This document shows positions 22,753-32,212 of a stretch of 64,000 bases of DNA, one piece after another (the stretch's first letter is position 1; the number at the start of each line of letters is the position of its first letter). The position numbers and the translations under genes were made by a program. The stretch lies in contig NZ_WRPA01000001.1 of assembly GCF_009831655.1 (NCBI RefSeq), forward strand, positions 186,001-250,000, written 5' to 3'. This DNA comes from Shewanella insulae (GTDB lineage: Bacteria; Pseudomonadota; Gammaproteobacteria; Enterobacterales; Shewanellaceae). The notes below the pieces were generated by a model. The model was not told the DNA's origin and did not search any database. It saw only the letters and a program-made list of their open reading frames with translations.

Positions 22753-23445
22753 ATGACCTCGCAAGTGATCAGTTCCGACGATATTCTTCTTAAACTCTGC
22801 CACTCTGTGTGCCATGTGCTGTCCAGTACCACGGCGAGTCAGGTGAGCCATGCGGCCATGGTGCAGAGCATCACTAAGACCTGCCTCAAGCCAGATCTCG
22901 GCTGTTTCTCTATCTTCGATGGCGGATTCTCCGGCTTGGTGGTCATTAACTTTTCTGCCCCGGCTGCCGTAGAGATCTATCAGGCCTATATGAAGCAGAT
23001 GGGCATGCCAGAGTCTGAGCTGGCCTTCTCTCATACCTCGGATGAGGTGGGGGATGTCATGGGGGAATTGATGAATCAGATCCTGGGGGATTTTATCGTC
23101 AAGGTTAACAAGGAGCTGCAAACCTCGATTAATCAGAGTCAGCCCAAGATGTTGACCATCAACAAGGAGCTGACCATCTCCATCGACACTAATCTGGATG
23201 AGGCAGTGGCGCGTAGGGTGGCCTTTAAAACTGCCAGAAATCATATCTTTTATCTTGAATATGCCATGGATAAGACAGAATTTATCAAGTTGGCTGAGTT
23301 TGAACACGAGGAAGACGATCCCGATGCCTTGCTGGCACAACATGGTCAGGGGAGCAAAGAAAAGGATGATTCCTGGTCGGCGGCGGTCAATAGTGCCGTA
23401 GTGGTCGACGATTCAGATGATCTGATGAAGGAGCTTGGGATATAA
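22753..23445 (+). CDS. DUF3334 family protein (CheX/CheC-like)
   Basis: This 230-residue cytoplasmic protein matches the DUF3334 pattern seen in Shewanella and Vibrio. The central part (FDGGFSGLVVINFSAP, then DEVGDVMGELMNQILGDF) resembles the beta-sheet plus 'E-N-I-GN' helix of CheC/CheX phosphatases. The canonical residues appear as E-(2)-N around GELMNQILGD, so a CheX-like fold is inferred rather than proven. The last 45 residues are acidic and low-complexity (EHEEDDPDALL). The start at ATG 22753 gives MTSQVISSDD; the longer frame to 22687 uses a TTG with no clear site. It is divergent from a chemoreceptor gene, which fits a chemotaxis role. Confidence 0.75.
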   Translation: MTSQVISSDDILLKLCHSVCHVLSSTTASQVSHAAMVQSITKTCLKPDLGCFSIFDGGFSGLVVINFSAPAAVEIYQAYMKQMGMPESELAFSHTSDEVGDVMGELMNQILGDFIVKVNKELQTSINQSQPKMLTINKELTISIDTNLDEAVARRVAFKTARNHIFYLEYAMDKTEFIKLAEFEHEEDDPDALLAQHGQGSKEKDDSWSAAVNSAVVVDDSDDLMKELGI

Positions 23446-23459
23446 TCTTAACCCTTGAG

Positions 23460-23482
23460 GGGCGAGCGACAGATCGCCCTGT
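23460..23482 (+). terminator. Weak terminator-like hairpin after the DUF3334 gene
   Basis: GGGCGA / TCGCCC with an 8-base loop is followed by TGTTTGTG. Confidence 0.4.
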
Positions 23483-23509
23483 TTGTGTATTACAAGGTCG
23501 TCCATAATT

Positions 23510-24538
23510 ATGACAACGAAAGCTACCTCTATCGATATCGCATACCGCGCCGGGGTATCACAATCCACGGTATCGCGTGCGTTGCGAAACAGTCCGCTCG
23601 TCAATGAAGAGACGCGCTTGAGAGTACAGGCGATTGCCAAGGAACTTAATTATAAGGTCGACAAAAATGCCAGCAACCTGCGCACCCAGAGCAGCCTGAC
23701 CCTGGCCTTGTTGTTGTGTGAAGATCCCACCAACGACGACTCTTTGATCAACCCCTTCTTTCTCTCTATGTTAGGTTCTATCACCCGGGCAACGGCGCAG
23801 CAGGGTTACGACTTGCTGGTGTCCTTTCAGCAACTCAGCAGCGACTGGCACGCCGACTATGAAGACAGTAATAAGGCCGATGGCATTATCTTGCTTGGAT
23901 ATGGCGATTACAAGGACTACGAAGAGAAGCTCAATAAGCTGACCGCTCAGAACACTCACGTGGTGATTTGGGGCCCAGCGGAACAAAAGTCTTCAGTCCT
24001 GTCGATCGGCTGTGATAATCGTCAAGGTGGCAGGATCGCGACCGAACACTTGTTGGAGAAGGGATTTAGCCGGATAGCATTTATCGGTGACGCCTCAGAT
24101 CATTGTCCTGAGTTTCTGGCACGCTATCTGGGTCATCAACAGGCACTTAGGGCCGCAGGCGTGCCGTTACAGAAAAACCTGCAGATGGATGCCATTAGCA
24201 CCGAAAGTTCGGGCTTCGAGGCCGCAAAGCAATTATTGGCACAGAAAACTCCCTTCGATGCGATCTTTGCTGCCAGCGATCTGATTGCCATCGGCGCCAT
24301 GCGAGCGCTAAAAGAGCAGGGGATCCGAGTTCCCGAAGATGTTGCCGTTGTTGGCTACGACGACATTCCTGTGGCCAGTTTTGCCAATCCAGCATTAACG
24401 ACTGTCAAGCAAGACACTAAGTTAGCTGGCGAGATCTTGGTTGAGAGCCTGCTGAAACTGATCAAGGGGCAGGAGGTGAGCAATCAGTTGATCCCCACCT
24501 GCCTGATCGAGCGTGAATCCTGCGGCAAACCAGGCTAA
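23510..24538 (+). CDS. LacI-family transcriptional regulator (candidate maltodextrin regulator)
   Basis: This 342-residue repressor has an N-terminal helix-turn-helix (SIDIAYRAGVSQSTVSRAL) and hinge helix, then a periplasmic-binding-protein-like ligand domain. The C-terminal segment DVAVVGYDDIPVASFANPALT is typical of the family. The ligand is a sugar or sugar derivative by family, not identifiable here. No transporter or enzyme gene is next to it. The window's maltodextrin genes start 3 kb further on and carry LacI-style CG-centred palindromes, so this is a reasonable but unproven candidate for their regulator. The start is ATG 23510, nine codons inside the longest frame. Its stop overlaps the convergent exonuclease gene by 4 bases. 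Confidence 0.88.
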   Translation: MTTKATSIDIAYRAGVSQSTVSRALRNSPLVNEETRLRVQAIAKELNYKVDKNASNLRTQSSLTLALLLCEDPTNDDSLINPFFLSMLGSITRATAQQGYDLLVSFQQLSSDWHADYEDSNKADGIILLGYGDYKDYEEKLNKLTAQNTHVVIWGPAEQKSSVLSIGCDNRQGGRIATEHLLEKGFSRIAFIGDASDHCPEFLARYLGHQQALRAAGVPLQKNLQMDAISTESSGFEAAKQLLAQKTPFDAIFAASDLIAIGAMRALKEQGIRVPEDVAVVGYDDIPVASFANPALTTVKQDTKLAGEILVESLLKLIKGQEVSNQLIPTCLIERESCGKPG

Positions 24539-25149
24539 CCTAAGTATGAACGCATAAACTTTTCAAGCTGATGCTTAGGTTGACGTTGCAGCTTGAGCAT
24601 CAATTCAAAACTGGGCGCTGGACAGGCCCATCTTTGCGCCACCGCATCGGTAAGCGCCAGCCACAAGGCGCCAGTCACCTCGGCATCATTCAGTGCGCGG
24701 TGAAACACGCCGTCGTTGGCGATAGCTAAATAATTCACTAGGGTGCCCAGCTGATGGTTGGGTGCAGCTTGAAATAGACGCCTCGCCAGCAATAGCGAAC
24801 AGGCAAAAGGTTGGGGTTGCTCCAGATTGATTCGTGCAAATTCAGCGGCTAAAAACTTCTGATCGAAACTGGCGTTGTGGGCCACCAGGTGACAGCCATT
24901 AATAAAGTCGGCAAAGTCTGCCATGACGGTTTCACAACGCGGCGCATCATTGAGCATCTCATTGGTGATCCCCGTGTAGTCTGCGATAAAACGGCTAACG
25001 GCAAAGCCAGGATTCATCAACTGCTGAAATCTGTCGATCACCACACCTTGATTGAGTTTTACCGCCCCTATCTCGATGGCGCGATCGCCCTGGGCGGGAG
25101 AGAGGCCTGTGGTTTCAAAATCCAATACCACTATGGCTTCTTGGGACAT
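24535..25149 (-). CDS. DnaQ-like 3'-5' exonuclease (DEDDh family)
   Basis: This 204-residue protein has the four exonuclease motifs: VLDFETTGLSP (Asp and Glu of ExoI), the ExoII region HLVAHNASFDQKF, and the ExoIII segment HRALNDAEVTGALW with His and Asp (the DEDDh type). It resembles the epsilon proofreading subunit and stand-alone RNase T/ExoX-like enzymes. It lacks the extra domain that binds polymerase, so a stand-alone repair or RNA-processing nuclease is likely. The ATG at 25149 has AGGAG five bases upstream; the longest frame adds 17 unrelated residues. It is convergent with the LacI gene. Confidence 0.9.
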   Translation of the reverse strand: MSQEAIVVLDFETTGLSPAQGDRAIEIGAVKLNQGVVIDRFQQLMNPGFAVSRFIADYTGITNEMLNDAPRCETVMADFADFINGCHLVAHNASFDQKFLAAEFARINLEQPQPFACSLLLARRLFQAAPNHQLGTLVNYLAIANDGVFHRALNDAEVTGALWLALTDAVAQRWACPAPSFELMLKLQRQPKHQLEKFMRSYLG

Positions 25150-25179
25150 AAAGGCTCCTGTTAGGGATGGGCACAAAAG

Positions 25180-25213
25180 AAAAACCCTAACAACATACAT
25201 TGTTAGGGTTTTT
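25180..25213 (-). terminator. Strong Rho-independent terminator after the EF-G gene
   Basis: AAAAACCCTAACA / TTGTTAGGGTTTTT forms a near-perfect stem with A and T runs on both sides. It terminates the EF-G transcript on the minus strand and separates it from the exonuclease gene. Confidence 0.93.
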
Positions 25214-25242
25214 AGTAAAGAAACTTTAGTTAAGGAGTAAGA

Positions 25243-27327
25243 TTACTTCTTAGCTTCTCTTTCTTTAACTTCAGCGATAACTTTTTCAGATACGCTGTTA
25301 GGACATGGTGCGTAGTGTGAGAACTCCATAGAGAACTGACCACGACCAGAAGTCATTGTACGTAGTGAACCGATGTAACCGAACATTTCTGATAGCGGTA
25401 CGTCAGCCTTGATACGAACACCAGTCACACCAGCTTGCTGATCTTTGATCATGCCGCGACGACGGTTAAGGTCACCAATTACGTCACCTACGTTGTCTTC
25501 TGGGCTGAATACGTCAACTTTCATGATAGGCTCAAGTAGTTGCGCGCCAGCTTTTGGCATAGATTGACGGAATGCGCCTTTAGCAGCGATTTCGAACGCG
25601 ATAGCTGAAGAGTCAACTGCGTGGAAAGCACCGTCAGTCAGTTCTAGTTCAACGTCTAGCACTGGGAAGCCTGCAACGGTACCGGTCTGCATCATGCTCT
25701 CGAAACCTTTCTCAACAGCAGGCCAGAATTCCTTAGGTACGTTACCACCAACAACTGAAGAGCTGAAGGTAAAGCCAGAGTTTTGCTCACCAGGACGGAT
25801 AACATAGTCGATCTTACCGAACTGACCAGAACCACCAGACTGCTTCTTGTGCGTGTAGCTATCAGCAATTTCTTGAGTGATAGTTTCACGGTAAGCTACT
25901 TGTGGCTCACCAACGATTAGGTCAACGCCGTAAGTACGCTTCAGGATGTCAACCTTAATGTCTAGGTGAAGTTCACCCATACCCTTAAGGATGGTTTCGC
26001 CTGAATCTTCGTCAGTTTCAACGCGGAATGATGGATCTTCTGCGATCATCTTACCGATAGCGATACCCATCTTCTCGCTGCCGCCCTTGTCTTTAGGTGC
26101 TACTGCGATAGAGATCACTGGCTCTGGGAACACCATGGCTTCCAGAGTACATGGGTGCTTAACATCACACAGAGTGTGACCAGTTTGAACGTTCTTCATA
26201 CCCACGATAGCGATGATGTCACCAGCTTGTGCGGTTTCAAGTTCGTTACGCTCATCAGCCTGCATTTCACACATACGACCGATACGCTCAGTCTTACCTG
26301 TTGCAGAGTTCAGGATGGTGTCACCCTTGTTGATGCGACCTGAGTAGATACGTACGAAGGTCAGGGCACCGAAACGGTCATCCATGATCTTGAACGCAAG
26401 TGCTTTCAGAGGAGCATCAGCGTCAACGATAGCGTGTTCGCCAGTCTCGTTACCTTCTTCGTCAGTCAGAGGCTGTGGGTCAACTTCAGTAGGTGAAGGT
26501 AGGTAATCAACTACTGCGTCTAGTAGAAGCTGCATACCTTTGTTCTTGAATGCGCTACCACAGTATGTTGGGAAGAAGTGCATGGTACGAGTACCTTCAC
26601 GGATACAACGCTTGATGTCTTCCATAGATGGCTCTTCGCCTTCCATGTAAGCTTCCATCAGATCGTCATCCATCTCAACGGCAGACTCGATCAGTTGCTC
26701 ACGGTATTCTTCAACCATGTCAACCATATCAGCAGGGATATCTTCGATGGTGTAGTTTTCAGCTTGTCCAGTTTCGTCCCAAACCCATGCTTTACGGGTT
26801 AGTAGATCGACAACGCCCTTGAACTCATCTTCGATACCGATAGGCAGTACCATTACGAGTGGGTTCGCTGCAAGAACGTCTTTAGTTTGCTTAACAACGC
26901 GCAAGAAGTCGGCACCCATACGGTCCAACTTGTTTACGAAAATGATACGTGCAACTTCAGATTCGTTTGCATAACGCCAGTTGGTTTCTGATTGTGGCTC
27001 AACACCACCAGAACCACAGAATACACCAACACCACCGTCTAGTACTTTTAGAGAACGATAAACTTCAACTGTGAAGTCAACGTGGCCAGGGGTGTCGATA
27101 ACGTTGAAACGGTGATCGTTCCAGAAGCAACTTACAGCAGCAGACTGAATGGTAATACCACGCTCAGCTTCCTGTTCCATGAAGTCGGTTGTAGATTCAC
27201 CATCATGAACTTCACCGAGCTTATGAATCTTGCCGGTTAGCTTTAGGATACGCTCTGTTGTGGTGGTCTTACCCGCATCAACGTGAGCGAAGATACCAAT
27301 GTTTCTGTACTTTGATAAATCAGTCAT
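25243..27327 (-). CDS. Elongation factor G, second copy (EF-G2 type)
   Basis: At 694 residues this is a full-length translational GTPase: P-loop [15 protein letters not shown], switch I around [32 protein letters not shown], then domains II-V. It stands alone, away from the rpsL-rpsG-fusA-tuf cluster where the primary EF-G gene normally lies, so it is probably the paralogue seen in many Shewanella and Vibrio genomes. In other bacteria such second copies share or specialise in translocation and ribosome recycling. Codon use is visibly different from its neighbours (many GGT, CGT, AAC and CTG/TTA choices of highly expressed genes, lower GC), pointing to strong expression. An extended -10 promoter with a GC-rich discriminator lies upstream. 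Confidence 0.93.
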   Translation of the reverse strand: MTDLSKYRNIGIFAHVDAGKTTTTERILKLTGKIHKLGEVHDGESTTDFMEQEAERGITIQSAAVSCFWNDHRFNVIDTPGHVDFTVEVYRSLKVLDGGVGVFCGSGGVEPQSETNWRYANESEVARIIFVNKLDRMGADFLRVVKQTKDVLAANPLVMVLPIGIEDEFKGVVDLLTRKAWVWDETGQAENYTIEDIPADMVDMVEEYREQLIESAVEMDDDLMEAYMEGEEPSMEDIKRCIREGTRTMHFFPTYCGSAFKNKGMQLLLDAVVDYLPSPTEVDPQPLTDEEGNETGEHAIVDADAPLKALAFKIMDDRFGALTFVRIYSGRINKGDTILNSATGKTERIGRMCEMQADERNELETAQAGDIIAIVGMKNVQTGHTLCDVKHPCTLEAMVFPEPVISIAVAPKDKGGSEKMGIAIGKMIAEDPSFRVETDEDSGETILKGMGELHLDIKVDILKRTYGVDLIVGEPQVAYRETITQEIADSYTHKKQSGGSGQFGKIDYVIRPGEQNSGFTFSSSVVGGNVPKEFWPAVEKGFESMMQTGTVAGFPVLDVELELTDGAFHAVDSSAIAFEIAAKGAFRQSMPKAGAQLLEPIMKVDVFSPEDNVGDVIGDLNRRRGMIKDQQAGVTGVRIKADVPLSEMFGYIGSLRTMTSGRGQFSMEFSHYAPCPNSVSEKVIAEVKEREAKK

Positions 27328-27368
27328 TTTTCTACTCTATTGGAGTTACGTTCTAAAATTCGGGGGGA

Positions 27369-27377
27369 AGTATATCA
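27369..27377 (-). promoter_or_regulatory. Extended -10 promoter of the EF-G2 gene
   Basis: Read on the minus strand the sequence is TGATATACT, an extended -10 box (TGnTATACT), followed by TTCCCCCCG. The C-rich stretch between -10 and start site is the kind of discriminator linked to stringent (ppGpp) control. The rest of the 396-base gap is AT-rich and otherwise unremarkable apart from a terminator at its far end. Confidence 0.5.
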
Positions 27378-27647
27378 ATACTTTTCAAATTTTTTTATTC
27401 ATTTTTATCAATTTTGCTGAAATATCATCTTTATCGGCAGAAATTACCCACTCTTTCTTGGCTCATATGGGGGGCAAACCCATAGCCGCTGCGGTTTTCG
27501 CTCATAAAAAGAACATGATGTTATAACCCGAAAATTCGTTATATCTTTTTATATAGCAATGTGTTGGGGCCTCTCGAGTGGCTAGCGGGCGATATTGAAC
27601 CCTTAAGTTTTAAGTAAGCAAGTTAAGCGAGCTTCTGGGGGAGCCAA

Positions 27648-27679
27648 TAAAAAAGCCAGTCTAATCGACTGGCTCTTTC
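27648..27679 (-). terminator. Rho-independent terminator after the glucoamylase gene
   Basis: GCCAGTC / GACTGGC with a 5-base loop is followed on the minus strand by TTTTTT. It closes the symporter-glucoamylase unit. Confidence 0.88.
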
Positions 27680-27723
27680 ACAGGGGAGGTGAACAGATTG
27701 AGATTAAGGCCTTAATTTGGTGC

Positions 27724-30225
27724 TTAGTCGTTTAGCGCCTTGGCAACATCCTCATAATGATCCCATACCTTAGCCTCTGTAATGGAGCGGACCATCTTGA
27801 CATATTCGGCGTGGGTCCAGGCTAGTGGAGTCGCCGAATTGGTGCCTTGACCAAGCTTATAGTTAAAGCGGGTCTTATCGCCCACACCATCCCATACCTG
27901 CTCGGGGAGCATAAGGCCTTCGTTGGCGAAAGCTTCCATCCCCTTAACATAGGTCTGCACCAGCTGCGTTTTGCTTTTGTCGTTCAGCGTGCCATCAGCG
28001 ATCGCCTTGGCCAGCTCGAAGTGGGCGCGCTCACCGGTGAAAAATGGCCAGACTCGGCCGCGTTGCCCCGGAGTATTATTGCCATTCTCGGCATAGTTGG
28101 CGCCAGTGTCGGTATCTTCACCGTAACCGTCGTTGCCATAGCGTCTAAAGCCTGGGAACTTGCTGCCATCTTTGGCGGTAAACTCATATTTTACCCTGAG
28201 GTTGTCCTCAAGCGCCGTGTTATCGATGAGTTTAAGGGTGTCATTAATGGTTTTGTCGTTGGCGCTCTTCACACCGTAACGCACCAGCTCCAGGAAGCCG
28301 CCATCGAGTACCTTACGCTGATCTAAGCCGGCGCGGCCATTATTGTCGGCGAGTCTATCTGCAGTCTCTGGCGTGCCATTGGGTGCAAGGCGAAGGTAGT
28401 AAGGCGCTTTGCTGCCATCCTGTGCGCTCAGCAGCCCCTTCTGGGTGACCACTAGTGAGTCCAGCTTTTCCGCCATCGCCTTGGCACTGGCCAGATATTT
28501 CTCGCTTGAGCTGATATCGCCCGCCTGTTTGGCGATATCGCTGGCGGTAATAAGCCCGGTGATGACAGCGGCTGCGGTAGAAGGTGAGTAGCCTTGCTGC
28601 TCTTCCCAGCGTTCCTGCTGCGTCTTAAGCGGCGTGATTTGGGTGTGGTTCCAGTCGAGGTTGACCTCGCCGCCGCTTATCAGAAAATCGGCCGCGGGTT
28701 TCAGCATGGTCTGGTACCAGTTGGCTATCTCGTCATCGCTCAGCACGCCAGCCTGCCAGAGCTTCCAGCCCAGCATGATAGGCATGGCGGTCTGATCCAG
28801 CTGCACGCCGACCCATTCTATCTGACCATCCACATGGGTCTTCTGCAGGAACCAGCCGGGCACGCCGCTATAGCCGGGTGTCGCTGCCGTAACCTGAACC
28901 TTCCTTAGATACTCGAAGGCCACCTTAGGCGTTTGGGTATCACCCATAGCCAAAAACGCCATGGCGCATTGATAGAAGTCCCTCGGCCAGACCGCCTTGT
29001 AGCCGGTCGAGCCAGTGACGGCAGAGACGCTGTCGCCCCAGGGATTAGAGAGTGAGGCGATAAGGGCGCCTGCATGGGTCTTATCTTCCTGGGCTTTTAG
29101 CACCATGGCGCTGGTATACAGCAGCTTACCTGCGTCGGCGGTATTAGCCGTCATGGTATTAAGGCTAGAGAGCGACTGCAGATAATCCTGCCAGCCGATG
29201 GTATCGCCTTCGCCGTTATAGGCGGCGAGCACCTTGTCATAACCATCATTTAGGGTGTCTTTGGTGTTTTGCTCGCTGCTGGCCTTATCTGGGCCAAAAC
29301 CAAACACTAAGGTGATGCTGAGGCTTGGTCGGCTGGCATCGCCGACCTCTAGGGTAGGCAGCGCCGCCGTCATGGCCACATTACCTAGGCTTTGTTTGTC
29401 ACCGCTGGTGCTGGCGTATTGCCAATTCATCTCGCCGTTGGCCTTAAGATCCGTCAGGCCGTCAGACTCGCCAACGAACCCCACGCTGCTAGCTGTAAAG
29501 GGAATGTCTCCGCGCACCGTCAGCACGCTGGAATCTTTATTTCCCGTGTAGGCGTAGAGGCTGTTGCCATCTTGGCTCACGCTGGCGATATCGTTGGCGC
29601 CGCTGTTGTCGACATGGGGATTAACATAGAGATAAGGGGTGATCCCTGGCTCGAAGGCGGTAAAGAACACCTGCATCACCAGGCTGTCGCGATCGGGATC
29701 GGTAAAGAAGTGCTTTTCTATCTGATACTTGCCCTCTATATCTTTGTTAATCACCTTGTAAGCGAGGGACAGTGGCCGCCCAGCTGCATCCTTATGCAGG
29801 TAATCTATGCTGGTGACGGTATTGTCCTTTTCCGTATCGACGAAGCCGTTACCGCTGATGATGAACTGCGCCTCTTTGAGCTGGGCGTTATGGATAAGCC
29901 CATACATGGTCTCGGTAAGGATCCCTTGTGCTAAGGAGAACCAGACCCGGCTAACGGGATTGGCCTGACTGCTCAGGTACTGATCGGCACCTTGCTCATT
30001 GGTCACATAGGGCTCATAAGAAGTGCCGATCCCTGTTTTGCCGGAAAAGGCCCAGGTAGGGGAGGCGCCGGGGGCACCCGGTGCAACTAAAATCGTCTCA
30101 GATACGCTGGCGGTTTGAGCTGGCGCGGCGTCGATATTACTCTTGGCGCCGCCACAGGCGCTGAGCAGGGCGCCCAGGGAGAGGGCAAGCAGAGAGCGCG
30201 TAAAAGGTACTGGCTTAGACGTCAT
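27724..30225 (-). CDS. cga: GH15 glucoamylase / glucodextranase-like lipoprotein
   Basis: This 833-residue lipoprotein has lipobox LLSAC with cysteine 24. An N-terminal beta-sandwich like that of glucodextranase (about 45-330) precedes the GH15 (alpha/alpha)6 barrel (about 360-820). Barrel motifs include KAVWPRDFYQCAMA, a likely acid Glu in RWEEQQGYSPST and a likely base Glu in LPEQVWDG, assigned by analogy with characterised glucodextranase. It releases glucose from the non-reducing end of maltodextrins. The lipid anchor places it in the periplasm or on the outer membrane. It follows the symporter gene by 97 bases on the same strand and shares its upstream operator. Confidence 0.92.
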   Translation of the reverse strand: MTSKPVPFTRSLLALSLGALLSACGGAKSNIDAAPAQTASVSETILVAPGAPGASPTWAFSGKTGIGTSYEPYVTNEQGADQYLSSQANPVSRVWFSLAQGILTETMYGLIHNAQLKEAQFIISGNGFVDTEKDNTVTSIDYLHKDAAGRPLSLAYKVINKDIEGKYQIEKHFFTDPDRDSLVMQVFFTAFEPGITPYLYVNPHVDNSGANDIASVSQDGNSLYAYTGNKDSSVLTVRGDIPFTASSVGFVGESDGLTDLKANGEMNWQYASTSGDKQSLGNVAMTAALPTLEVGDASRPSLSITLVFGFGPDKASSEQNTKDTLNDGYDKVLAAYNGEGDTIGWQDYLQSLSSLNTMTANTADAGKLLYTSAMVLKAQEDKTHAGALIASLSNPWGDSVSAVTGSTGYKAVWPRDFYQCAMAFLAMGDTQTPKVAFEYLRKVQVTAATPGYSGVPGWFLQKTHVDGQIEWVGVQLDQTAMPIMLGWKLWQAGVLSDDEIANWYQTMLKPAADFLISGGEVNLDWNHTQITPLKTQQERWEEQQGYSPSTAAAVITGLITASDIAKQAGDISSSEKYLASAKAMAEKLDSLVVTQKGLLSAQDGSKAPYYLRLAPNGTPETADRLADNNGRAGLDQRKVLDGGFLELVRYGVKSANDKTINDTLKLIDNTALEDNLRVKYEFTAKDGSKFPGFRRYGNDGYGEDTDTGANYAENGNNTPGQRGRVWPFFTGERAHFELAKAIADGTLNDKSKTQLVQTYVKGMEAFANEGLMLPEQVWDGVGDKTRFNYKLGQGTNSATPLAWTHAEYVKMVRSITEAKVWDHYEDVAKALND

Positions 30226-30322
30226 ATTAAGGGTCTCGTTTATTATGTTTATATTCTGGTTAAGTCAGTTAAGTCGTTTAAGTCTGTGTGTTTATTAGGG
30301 CTCAAGCCTCAAGCCTTACGCA

Positions 30323-31873
30323 TTAGCGTTCGGCTTTGCTCGCTTGGGTGCTGACAAATAGCACGCTGATCCCCGCCAATATCATGAAACTGCCACCCAG
30401 AATGAGGGCAAAGATCGGCTTGCCGCCGAAGAAGGTCTTGAGCAGCACGCCGAGCACGCTGGCGGCCAGCAGCTGAGGGATCACGATGAAGAAGTTAAAG
30501 ATCCCCATGTAGACCCCCATCTTGGCCGCAGGCAGGGCATTGGATAGTAGGGCATAGGGGATAGAGAGGATGGAGGCCCAGGCGATACCAACGCCTATCA
30601 TGGGAAGCCACAGCAGATTCGGGTCTTGAATAAAGTAGAAGCTGATCAGGCCAATGCCGCCGCAGCAGAGGTTAATTAGGTGAGTGACCTTGAGGCCTAC
30701 TGCCATTGCGAGCAGGGGGATGAAGATGGCGGCCACGGCGGCAAAACCATTGTATGAGGCAAACAGCATGCCCACCCAGTCGGCGCCATCGTTGTAGGCC
30801 TTTGACAGCACATCCTGGGTACCATAGTGATGGTCAGTTACCGCAGCAGTGGTATAGATCCACATGGAGAAGAGGGCAAACCAGGAGAAAAACTGCACTA
30901 CCGCCAGTTGGCGCATCGCCTTTGGCATATGGAACAGAGCATCGACCACGCTAAACACCATGCCTTGATTGTGTCGTTCCTCGCCCTTGATCTGTTTCAG
31001 TGTCTTAGCGCAGAACCACTGGAGTGGGCCGAAGGCGAAGATCCCAAGGGCCAGCAGATAGAGCTGCTTGTCCAGAGACTGCATGAAGATGACGACGGTT
31101 AAGGTGGCGCCCACCAGACTCCAGAGCATGGCGCCTTTCTGATAGGCCTGCCAGCTGCGATCGTGATGCAGGGTTATCTGCTCGTCATTATCCTGTTCGA
31201 AGCGGGCCAATTCCTCGGGCGAATACTCTTTGGTGGTAAACACAGTCCAGCTGACGGCGAGTAGCAGCACGGCGCCGCCGAAATAGAAGGCGTAACGCAC
31301 CGAATCGGCAATCTCGCCCTCGGGCGCCGTGTTTGCCACATCGAAGTAGTTAGTCAGCAGGTAAGGCAGGGCCGAGGCGACAACGGCGCCGACGCCGATG
31401 AAGAAACTCTGCATGGCATAGCCAAGTGGGCGCTGCTTACTTGGCAGGTTGTCGCCCACGAAGGCGCGAAACGGCTCCATGGCGATGTTGATCGAGGCGT
31501 CCATGATCCACAACATGCCTGCCGCAATCCAGAGCACAGGCGAGTGGGGCATGATGAAGATGGCTAGGGTGGTAAAGATGGCGCCAATCAGAAAGTAGGG
31601 GCGACGACGGCCCAGGCGGCCCCAGGTGTTGTCGCTCATATAGCCGATGATCGGCTGCACCAGCAGGCCTGTGAGCGGCGCGGCTATCCAGAGAATGGGG
31701 ATGTCATCAATCGACGCACCGAGCGTCTGAAAAATGCGGCTGACGTTGGCGTTTTGCAGGGCAAAGCCAAACTGGATCCCCAGGAAACCGAAACACATGT
31801 TGAAGATCTGCCAGAAGCTGAGTGCAGGTTTAACCTTGGGGGTGCCTTGGGCGGATAGGGCGTTTTGTGACAT
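30323..31873 (-). CDS. malT: Maltose/maltodextrin symporter, MFS/GPH-type
   Basis: This 516-residue inner-membrane protein has about 12 transmembrane helices and the family loop GRLGRRRPYFLIGAIF after helix 2. That loop is typical of the glycoside-cation symporters and plant-type sucrose carriers. It should import maltose or short maltodextrins. A long central loop contains TKEYSPEELARFEQDN. The ATG at 31873 has GAGAAG upstream; the ATG at 31897 has none. The symbol malT is used here in the Shewanella transporter sense, not the E. coli activator. A 9-bp-stem terminator-like hairpin and a CATACGTAT operator lie upstream in its long leader. Confidence 0.85.
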   Translation of the reverse strand: MSQNALSAQGTPKVKPALSFWQIFNMCFGFLGIQFGFALQNANVSRIFQTLGASIDDIPILWIAAPLTGLLVQPIIGYMSDNTWGRLGRRRPYFLIGAIFTTLAIFIMPHSPVLWIAAGMLWIMDASINIAMEPFRAFVGDNLPSKQRPLGYAMQSFFIGVGAVVASALPYLLTNYFDVANTAPEGEIADSVRYAFYFGGAVLLLAVSWTVFTTKEYSPEELARFEQDNDEQITLHHDRSWQAYQKGAMLWSLVGATLTVVIFMQSLDKQLYLLALGIFAFGPLQWFCAKTLKQIKGEERHNQGMVFSVVDALFHMPKAMRQLAVVQFFSWFALFSMWIYTTAAVTDHHYGTQDVLSKAYNDGADWVGMLFASYNGFAAVAAIFIPLLAMAVGLKVTHLINLCCGGIGLISFYFIQDPNLLWLPMIGVGIAWASILSIPYALLSNALPAAKMGVYMGIFNFFIVIPQLLAASVLGVLLKTFFGGKPIFALILGGSFMILAGISVLFVSTQASKAER

Positions 31874-31960
31874 CCGATGCTTCTCTTTATTATTCATTAT
31901 TGATCTGCACAGCGCCTAAGGGCCGTGCAATCTGTATTTTATGGAAGTCGGTCGAGTGAA

Positions 31961-32006
31961 AAAAGAGGCGAATACACGCTTCCCTCAAACGGGTATTCGC
32001 CAAAAG
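31961..32006 (-). terminator. Terminator-like hairpin in the leader of the symporter operon
   Basis: GGCGAATAC (31967-31975) and GTATTCGCC (31993-32001) are perfect 9-bp partners with a 17-base loop. On the minus strand the stem is followed by TCTTTTTT, as in an intrinsic terminator. It lies about 95 bases before the symporter start and downstream of the operator, so it could attenuate the operon or end a short leader RNA. Confidence 0.6.
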
Positions 32007-32198
32007 CTAGGGTTCTACTTCTCTAGGCTTATTCACTAGGCTTAAGCCTTGATGAGTAGATAGAGACTCTAGCGCTCGCCTCTCATGCCTTCAGTGCCTG
32101 ATGAGGTGAGCGTCGACCTGGCCAATTTCATAGGCAGTTACGCATGAAATTAAACACCAAGGCATGTTAACCCTGAGCCGAAACGACCGACAACTGAT

Positions 32199-32212
32199 TA
32201 CATACGTATTCA
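32199..32212. promoter_or_regulatory. Candidate LacI-type maltose operator 1
   Basis: TACATACGTATTCA shares the core CATACGTATTCA with the other three sites. It lies 326 bases upstream of the symporter start, inside an 815-base non-coding region. Confidence 0.65.

Noticed and set aside
22705..23343. A 212-codon open frame on the minus strand opposite the DUF3334 gene
   Set aside because: It lies fully antisense to a well-supported gene and has no family signature; the length reflects codon bias of the real gene.
27299..27526. A 75-codon plus-strand frame upstream of the EF-G2 gene
   Set aside because: It overlaps the EF-G2 start and promoter on the other strand, is very AT-rich, and has no ribosome-binding site or family match.
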